A stretch of DNA of 64,000 nt from JAGWBD01 sp965220615 (lineage in GTDB: Bacteria > Chloroflexota > Anaerolineae > Aggregatilineales > Phototrophicaceae), in assembly GCA_965220615.1 (NCBI GenBank), contig CBDCQL010000002.1, positions 1,984,001 through 2,048,000 on the forward strand. Direction: 5' to 3'. Under the pieces are notes generated by a model. The model searched no databases and was not told where the DNA came from. It saw only the letters and a list, made by a program, of their open reading frames with translations. Made by a program: the position numbers and the translations under genes. Shown here in pieces: positions 60,592 through 64,000 of this stretch; the first letter of the stretch is position 1, and every line of letters starts with the position of its first letter.

Positions 60592-61749
60592 TCAGGACCA
60601 GGCTTCGCCAGGCGGGTCGCCCCGTCTGCTGCTGGTAGCGCTGACCGGACCGGCCAGCCCCTCGTCCATCTCGAGATAGTAAACGCGGCCCTCGATATCC
60701 GGGCCCATGGCAAAGGTGATGATGTCCGTAGAGGATACGGACACAACCAGACGGTCGTCGCCGGTGGCGACCACCAACCCTGAATCGACACCGTCCACCT
60801 GCAACTGGTCGACGCGCAAGAGTTGATCGCCCCTGCCCTGGTCGGTGACGCCGTATACATCCACCGCCTCAGTACCATCGGGCAACACGACGTAAAACAA
60901 CTGCGCCATGGTGCCCAGCGTGGCGAAATGCCCATCGGCCACGGCGGGTCCGGACGGAGACCCGGACTGGGTCACCGTATCCTGCTCCATGCCAGGATAA
61001 CTGACTTCACCCGGCGAGTAGGTCGTCAGCGTAAAGTTGGCGTCTGAAGTATTGACTGCTTCCTGATCAGCGGCTGTACGCACGTGGAACACGTGGACGG
61101 TGTCGTCCTGCTGGCGCAACGCCGTGGGGTCAGTGGAGGGGACAATGTAACTCTGGCCCAACTGTTCGCAAACGGCCAGCTTGCTGACGTATGCGTTGCC
61201 GGCAAATTCATAGGCATGGCCGCGCTGCAGGTCGACCGCCACCCCGTTGCGATCGTTGGTCTCGTTGCCACAGGCGGTGACCAGCGTGTATCCGACCGGG
61301 AAGCGATAGTCCTGCTCCCCGCTGCTCCTCTCAAAGGTCCAGTGACGCATCACGTAATCACCGGGCTCAAGCGTCCCGTCCGAGTGGAGGCGGACCGTCA
61401 CCCCGTTCAGGTCCTCCAGCGCCACAAAGGCGTCGACCTCATTGATGGTCGTCAGTCCCTCGCGCAGAATGCTGGCGCCGTCACCCTCGTCCGTCAGCGG
61501 GTTGCCATCGCTGTCGCAAAACCTGAGCGACAGTTCCGTCGGGACCATCTGTGTCCCTACCCAGAAGAAGGAATAGGCATTCCACTTCTGCAAATCGAGG
61601 GTCGTGAATACAGTGCCGGAGGTGCTGCAGCCTGTCTGGTCAAGAGGTTCCGCCAGTGTAAGCCCGCTCAACGTGGCGCTCTGGGCCAGCGCCGGGCCCG
61701 GGGCCGTCAGCACAAGCAACACAAACAACAGGATCGCGCTGAATCGCAT
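60592..61749 (-). CDS. Secreted protein of unknown function
   Basis: ATG 61749 (GGGAGAAGG upstream) begins a 385-residue protein with a strong signal peptide (MRFSAILLFVLLVLTAPGPALAQ). The mature part is acidic and rich in beta-type sequence (GTVFTTLDLQKWNAYSFFWVG, DYVMRHWTFERSSGEQDYRF, VDLQRGHAYEFAGNAYVS) with a few Cys that could form disulfides (CSTSG, RFCDSDG, TACGNE, AVCEQ). It looks like several small beta-sandwich modules; no known domain recognised. Divergent from the M24 peptidase gene. Confidence 0.7.
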   Translation of the reverse strand: MRFSAILLFVLLVLTAPGPALAQSATLSGLTLAEPLDQTGCSTSGTVFTTLDLQKWNAYSFFWVGTQMVPTELSLRFCDSDGNPLTDEGDGASILREGLTTINEVDAFVALEDLNGVTVRLHSDGTLEPGDYVMRHWTFERSSGEQDYRFPVGYTLVTACGNETNDRNGVAVDLQRGHAYEFAGNAYVSKLAVCEQLGQSYIVPSTDPTALRQQDDTVHVFHVRTAADQEAVNTSDANFTLTTYSPGEVSYPGMEQDTVTQSGSPSGPAVADGHFATLGTMAQLFYVVLPDGTEAVDVYGVTDQGRGDQLLRVDQLQVDGVDSGLVVATGDDRLVVSVSSTDIITFAMGPDIEGRVYYLEMDEGLAGPVSATSSRRGDPPGEAWS

Positions 61750-61895
61750 GGGGCAGCCTTCTCCCGGGACTTTTTCCACGTTTTGGCACCGCCGTTCCGG
61801 ATGCCCGGCCCCGCCTGTTGCTGACCGCAAACCGGTTGGCAAGAGCAGACAAAAACTATAGACTGGACGCTGGATTTCCGCAACCAGGCGCATCC

Positions 61896-63122
61896 ATGAA
61901 ATCAGATTTGGACCAACTGATGGCCGCGCGCGACCTGCAGGCCATCGTCGTCGTGGGCGACGAACTCTGCAGTGCGGAGCGTGATTATCTGTCCAACGGG
62001 GCCCGCATCACCGGTGGACTCGTGATCAAGCGGCGTGGAACGGCCCCGGCGTTGATCGTCAATGCCATGGAGATCGATGAGGCGCGCCGCAGCGGGCTGC
62101 CGGCCATCAGCTGGAACGAGCTGGGCTGGGCGCAATTGCTGGAGGAATGCGGCGGAGATCGCGACCGTACCCAGGTCAGCATGTGGCAACGCGCCCTGCA
62201 GCGGCTGGACGTGCCGCAGGGACGAATCGGGATTTACGGCACGGCGGCCGCCCACAGGCTGATCGAGCTTCTGCCCGAGCTACAGGCCCTGGAGGGATAC
62301 GTCTTTTGCGGCGAGCGGGGCATGACGCTGCTCGACGAGGCAGCCATGACGCGCGATGCCGACGAGATGCGGCGCATTCGCGGCGTCGCCGCCGGCACCA
62401 ACGCGACCCTGCGCGCTACCTGGGATTTTATCGCCGGGCACCGGGCAGTAGGGGGCCTCGTCTGCGATGCGCAGGGTGTTGCCCTGACCATCGGCGCCCT
62501 GCGGCGTTTCGTGCGACGCACCCTGCTGGATTACGATCTGGAAGACACGGGCATGATCCTCGCCCAGGGGCGCGACGCAGGTTTTCCGCACAGCCGGGGC
62601 CGCGATGACCAACCACTGCGCTGCGGCCAGACCCTGGTTTTCGATCTCTTCCCGCGTGAGTACGGTGGTGGCTACTATCATGACGTCACCCGCACCTGGT
62701 GCCCCGGCCACGTGCCCGACGAGATCGCCGACGTCCACGAGACCGTGTCGCGGGCCTTTGAGGTCGCGCTGGAGGCCTGGAACGAACCGGGGCAACCGGC
62801 GCGCGAGTTGCAGGAAGCGGTGCTGGACTTTTTTGAGAACGCAGGGCATCCCACCTCGCGAAGCGATCCCGGCAATGAAGTCGGCTACGTGCACAGCCTG
62901 GGGCACGGCCTCGGCATGGCCATCCACGAACGCCCCTCGCTCTCGCACACCAGTGACGATTGTCTTCAGGTCGGCAACGTCCTCAGCATCGAGCCCGGCC
63001 TTTACTATCCGGAACGCGGTTTCGGGCTGCGTCTGGAGGATACGGTGACAATTGACGAAAGCGGCGCGCTGGTCACCCTGACTGACTTTCACAAGCGCCT
63101 GCTGCTGCCCCTGCAGGGTTGA
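61896..63122 (+). CDS. M24-family metallopeptidase (Xaa-Pro aminopeptidase-like)
   Basis: A 408-residue protein from ATG 61896. The N-terminal creatinase-like domain (1-165) precedes a pita-bread fold with the five metal ligands in order: Asp and Asp (VFDLFPREYG, YYHDVTRTW), His (GHGLGMAIHE), Glu (SIEPGLYY), Glu (LRLEDTV). Likely a prolidase or Xaa-Pro peptidase, or a related hydrolase such as creatinase; substrate not deducible. The FprA-like gene follows 11 bp later, suggesting cotranscription. Confidence 0.9.
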   Translation: MKSDLDQLMAARDLQAIVVVGDELCSAERDYLSNGARITGGLVIKRRGTAPALIVNAMEIDEARRSGLPAISWNELGWAQLLEECGGDRDRTQVSMWQRALQRLDVPQGRIGIYGTAAAHRLIELLPELQALEGYVFCGERGMTLLDEAAMTRDADEMRRIRGVAAGTNATLRATWDFIAGHRAVGGLVCDAQGVALTIGALRRFVRRTLLDYDLEDTGMILAQGRDAGFPHSRGRDDQPLRCGQTLVFDLFPREYGGGYYHDVTRTWCPGHVPDEIADVHETVSRAFEVALEAWNEPGQPARELQEAVLDFFENAGHPTSRSDPGNEVGYVHSLGHGLGMAIHERPSLSHTSDDCLQVGNVLSIEPGLYYPERGFGLRLEDTVTIDESGALVTLTDFHKRLLLPLQG

Positions 63123-63133
63123 TGGAGAGAGGT

Positions 63134-64000
63134 ATGACACCAGGAACGGCGGAGAATCCGCTGCGCGTTGCCATCATCGGGTCGGGCCCCTCGGGTTTCT
63201 ATGCGGCCGAGCGTCTGCAACGCGAAAAGGGTTTGCACGCGGCCATCGACATGTTCGAACGCCTGCCCACGCCCTACGGCCTGGTCCGCGGCGGCGTCGC
63301 GCCCGACCATCAGAAGATCAAGTCCGTCACCCGCGTCTACGACCGCATCGCGGCGAAGGATGGCTTCCGCTTTTTCGGCAACATCACCTATGGCAGCGAC
63401 ATTCACCTGGCGGACCTGCAGGCCCATTACCACGGGGCGATCTTCGCCGTCGGCGCCCAGACCGACCGCGAACTGGGCATCCCCGGCGAGGACTTGCCGG
63501 GCAGCCACGCCGCCACAGAATTCGTCGCCTGGTACAACGCCCACCCGGACTATTGCGACCGTTGCTTCGACCTCTCCACCACGGACGTGGCCGTCATCGG
63601 CCTCGGCAACGTCGCCATGGACGTGGTGCGCATCCTGGCCCGCACGACGGCCGAGTTGCAGCAGACCGACATCGCCGACTACGCGCTGGATGCGCTGGCC
63701 GCCAGCCAGGTGCGCAACGTTTACGTGCTGGGGCGGCGCGGCCCGGCCCAGTCCGCCTTCACCAACCCGGAAATCCGCGAACTGGGCGAGATGGAAGACG
63801 CGGAAGTCATCGTCGCGCCGGAAGAAGTGGAACTGGACCCGCACAGCCGCGCCTACGTCGACAGCGGCGAAAGCCGCACCGCCACCCGCAACGTCGAGAT
63901 CTTGACCAACTATTCCCTTGAGGAATCACAGGGAAAGGGCTGCCGCATCATCATGCGCTTTCTCACGTCCCCCGTCGAAATCCTCGGCGACGGCCGCGTC
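63134..64000 (+). CDS. Ferredoxin/adrenodoxin--NADP+ reductase, FprA-like (3' end outside window)
   Basis: ATG 63134 (GGAGAGAGG upstream) opens a frame of 289 codons that runs off the window. It has the FAD motif VAIIGSGPSGFYAAE, the FprA hallmark MFERLPTPYGLVRGGVAPDH, and the NADP-binding motif VIGLGNVAMDVVRILAR followed by VLGRRGPAQSAFTNPEIREL. This is the adrenodoxin-reductase type found in actinobacteria and some other bacteria. It transfers electrons between NADPH and ferredoxin; the FdxA-like ferredoxin at 37342-37692 is a candidate partner in the same genome. Confidence 0.93.
   Translation, partial: MTPGTAENPLRVAIIGSGPSGFYAAERLQREKGLHAAIDMFERLPTPYGLVRGGVAPDHQKIKSVTRVYDRIAAKDGFRFFGNITYGSDIHLADLQAHYHGAIFAVGAQTDRELGIPGEDLPGSHAATEFVAWYNAHPDYCDRCFDLSTTDVAVIGLGNVAMDVVRILARTTAELQQTDIADYALDALAASQVRNVYVLGRRGPAQSAFTNPEIRELGEMEDAEVIVAPEEVELDPHSRAYVDSGESRTATRNVEILTNYSLEESQGKGCRIIMRFLTSPVEILGDGRV

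Noticed and set aside
1..64000. CRISPR arrays, prophage or integron structures
   Set aside because: No short regularly spaced repeats, no cas, integrase, terminase or capsid genes, and no attC-like sites were seen.

Overview
The window is GC-rich bacterial DNA with two lower-GC islands, at about 1-1,200 and 35,170-36,390. It carries a gene set typical of a heterotroph that breaks down sulfated glycans. The phylum cannot be proved from this sequence. A membrane glycosyltransferase family with a 'GDYxLxVxLYDxxTGERL' tail, a FprA-type ferredoxin-NADP reductase and a short FdxA-like ferredoxin would all fit Chloroflexota, possibly a marine or host-associated lineage, but this is weak inference.

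Layout. (1) 1-1,207: end of a DNA methyltransferase gene and a NgoMIV-family restriction endonuclease gene whose last ~30 codons are put out of frame by one extra A. (2) 1,240-10,302: glycan operon A. A rightward sulfatase gene faces a leftward operon (GH117-like glycosidase, secreted FG-GAP/ASPIC-UnbV protein, TIM-barrel glycosidase-like protein, second sulfatase). (3) 10,505-18,602: sugar and sugar-acid metabolism: aldo/keto reductase, TPP-dependent enzyme, two tandem D-2-hydroxyacid dehydrogenases, an Opp/Dpp-type solute-binding protein and an enolase-superfamily dehydratase or cycloisomerase. (4) 18,739-30,233: two Opp/Dpp-type permeases, a GntR/FCD regulator, a double-domain GH117-like enzyme, a GMC oxidoreductase, two more GH117-like enzymes and the two transporter ATPases. 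(5) 30,243-37,692: small membrane protein, tRNA-Lys, a GNAT/response regulator/histidine kinase/DUF1579-like operon, a glycosyltransferase remnant, a DUF6978-DUF1828/1829 gene pair, rhodanese and ferredoxin. (6) 37,797-55,584: a small tail-anchored protein, then nine paralogous PMT-type (GT-C) membrane glycosyltransferase genes in tandem. (7) 55,589-64,000: Nudix hydrolase, diphthine-ammonia-ligase-like ATPase, an unknown gene, aminotransferase, MocR-type regulator, a secreted unknown, an M24 peptidase and the start of a FprA-like reductase.

How the parts fit together. Regions 2-4 read as one distributed glycan-utilisation locus: sulfatases and five GH117-like catalytic domains, a complete oligosaccharide/peptide-type ABC importer split over several operons (binding protein, two permeases, two ATPases), and oxidoreductases plus an enolase-superfamily enzyme for the released sugar acids. 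Three perfect ATTGT-NN-ACAAT palindromes overlay promoters of the permease-gntR operon, the GMC/GH117 divergent pair and the GH117-ATPase operon. They are best read as operators of the local GntR regulator, which ties the unlinked operons into one regulon. GH117 enzymes characterised so far act on 3,6-anhydro-L-galactose or related linkages of red-algal galactans, so a sulfated galactan is the natural hypothesis, but the substrate is unproven.

The glycosyltransferase array is the second remarkable region. It has six full-length and three tail-less members, an additional decayed fragment 3.3 kb upstream, a 1,974-bp tandem repeat with no differences seen, a mosaic member and a tail deletion between short direct repeats. 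These point to ongoing expansion, gene conversion and decay.
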